From: Rebecca billardiae RCC1528
Taxonomy: Eukaryota > Haptophyta
Assembly: GCA_965240325.2 (NCBI GenBank)
Contig: OZ251242.1
Span: 930,001-994,000 of the forward strand
Length of the DNA: 64,000 nt
Reading direction: 5' to 3'
Below, one piece after another: positions 63,693 through 64,000 of the stretch. The notes beneath the pieces are model-generated. The model had not been told where the DNA came from. It made no database searches and was given only the letters and a program-made list of their open reading frames with translations. Both the position numbers and the translations under genes were made by a program. Every line of letters begins with the position of its first letter. The stretch's first letter is position 1.

Positions 63693-64000
63693 AATATTCG
63701 GAATTATTATTCGACGAAAATCGGAAAATGCTATATAGGTAAAAAATCTTTTCAGCGTCAGATCCTGCGCGGAAGTCCGGGCGGCCGGGATCGGCGGTTA
63801 GTATTGAAGCGTCGCCGTCGCGGGCCGAAAAGAGCCCCATGCCGGGCGACTGCGCGATCGCCCCCGCCGCGCGGATGTGGGGTGCACGCCGCTGCGTGGA
63901 GCTTTCGGCGCGCGGCGTCCATGATGGCGCAGTCAGAGTCGATGGTACGCGACGCACCGCCTCTCTCCTTGCCGCCCCCTGCCTTCGCTCGCGCACAATT
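63693..64000. other. Right flank of the copia insertion, no gene recognised
   Basis: The first 60 bp are AT-rich (AATATTCGGAATTATTATT-type), then the sequence returns to high GC. A continuation of the BED-like gene was not seen here. Confidence 0.35.

Overview
This window is nuclear DNA from a eukaryote with a very GC-rich genome. Genes carry short GT-AG introns, coding sequence is rich in Ala, Gly and Arg, and CGCGCG runs are common. It holds a flagellar microtubule inner-protein gene, a SET methyltransferase of the Rubisco LSMT/SETD class, a bestrophin-like channel and DIRS-like and copia retroelements. Together these suggest a unicellular flagellated alga, most plausibly a haptophyte or similar secondary-plastid lineage. 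That assignment is inference. No rRNA, tRNA or CRISPR was recognised.

Layout. 1-10,925: two nearly identical minus-strand DIRS-like (tyrosine-recombinase) retroelements, copy A cut by the window edge and copy B complete for Gag, RT, RNase H and YR. They are associated with a 347-bp direct repeat and with an 810-bp dispersed repeat found at 4098-4907 and 11534-12348. 12,616-14,169: SET-domain gene (minus). 14,170-18,451: repeat-rich DNA including a 2.45-kb fold-back element with long palindromic ends. 18,678-21,923: three-exon Agenet/Tudor-like gene (minus), divergent from a three-exon CFAP210-like gene at 22,195-23,983 (plus) across a 271-bp spacer. 23,984-26,055: repeats only. 26,056-27,631: membrane protein with a C-terminal TIR-like domain, apparently frameshifted (minus). 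27,632-29,394: low-complexity DNA with an 80-bp TA run. 29,395-51,923: one giant gene (minus, four exons inferred) encoding about 7,340 residues. 52,267-53,776: three-exon bestrophin-like channel (minus). 54,992-56,660: a coiled-coil ORF and a BED-like zinc-finger ORF. 57,001-63,692: a complete, recent copia LTR retrotransposon with identical 330-bp LTRs and a 5-bp target duplication.

The main object of interest is the giant protein. It combines LamG-like folds, an active-site and a degenerate thioredoxin-like fold, a helicase-like DUF3638/DUF3645 ATPase core, a UBA-like segment, a Tudor-like fold, EF-hands and ankyrin repeats. The second is a (CG)n tract whose length sets the RT-RNase H reading frame differently in the two DIRS copies. 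Exon boundaries were inferred by reading splice sites and checking that the reading phase and domain consensus continue across them. They are not supported by transcripts.
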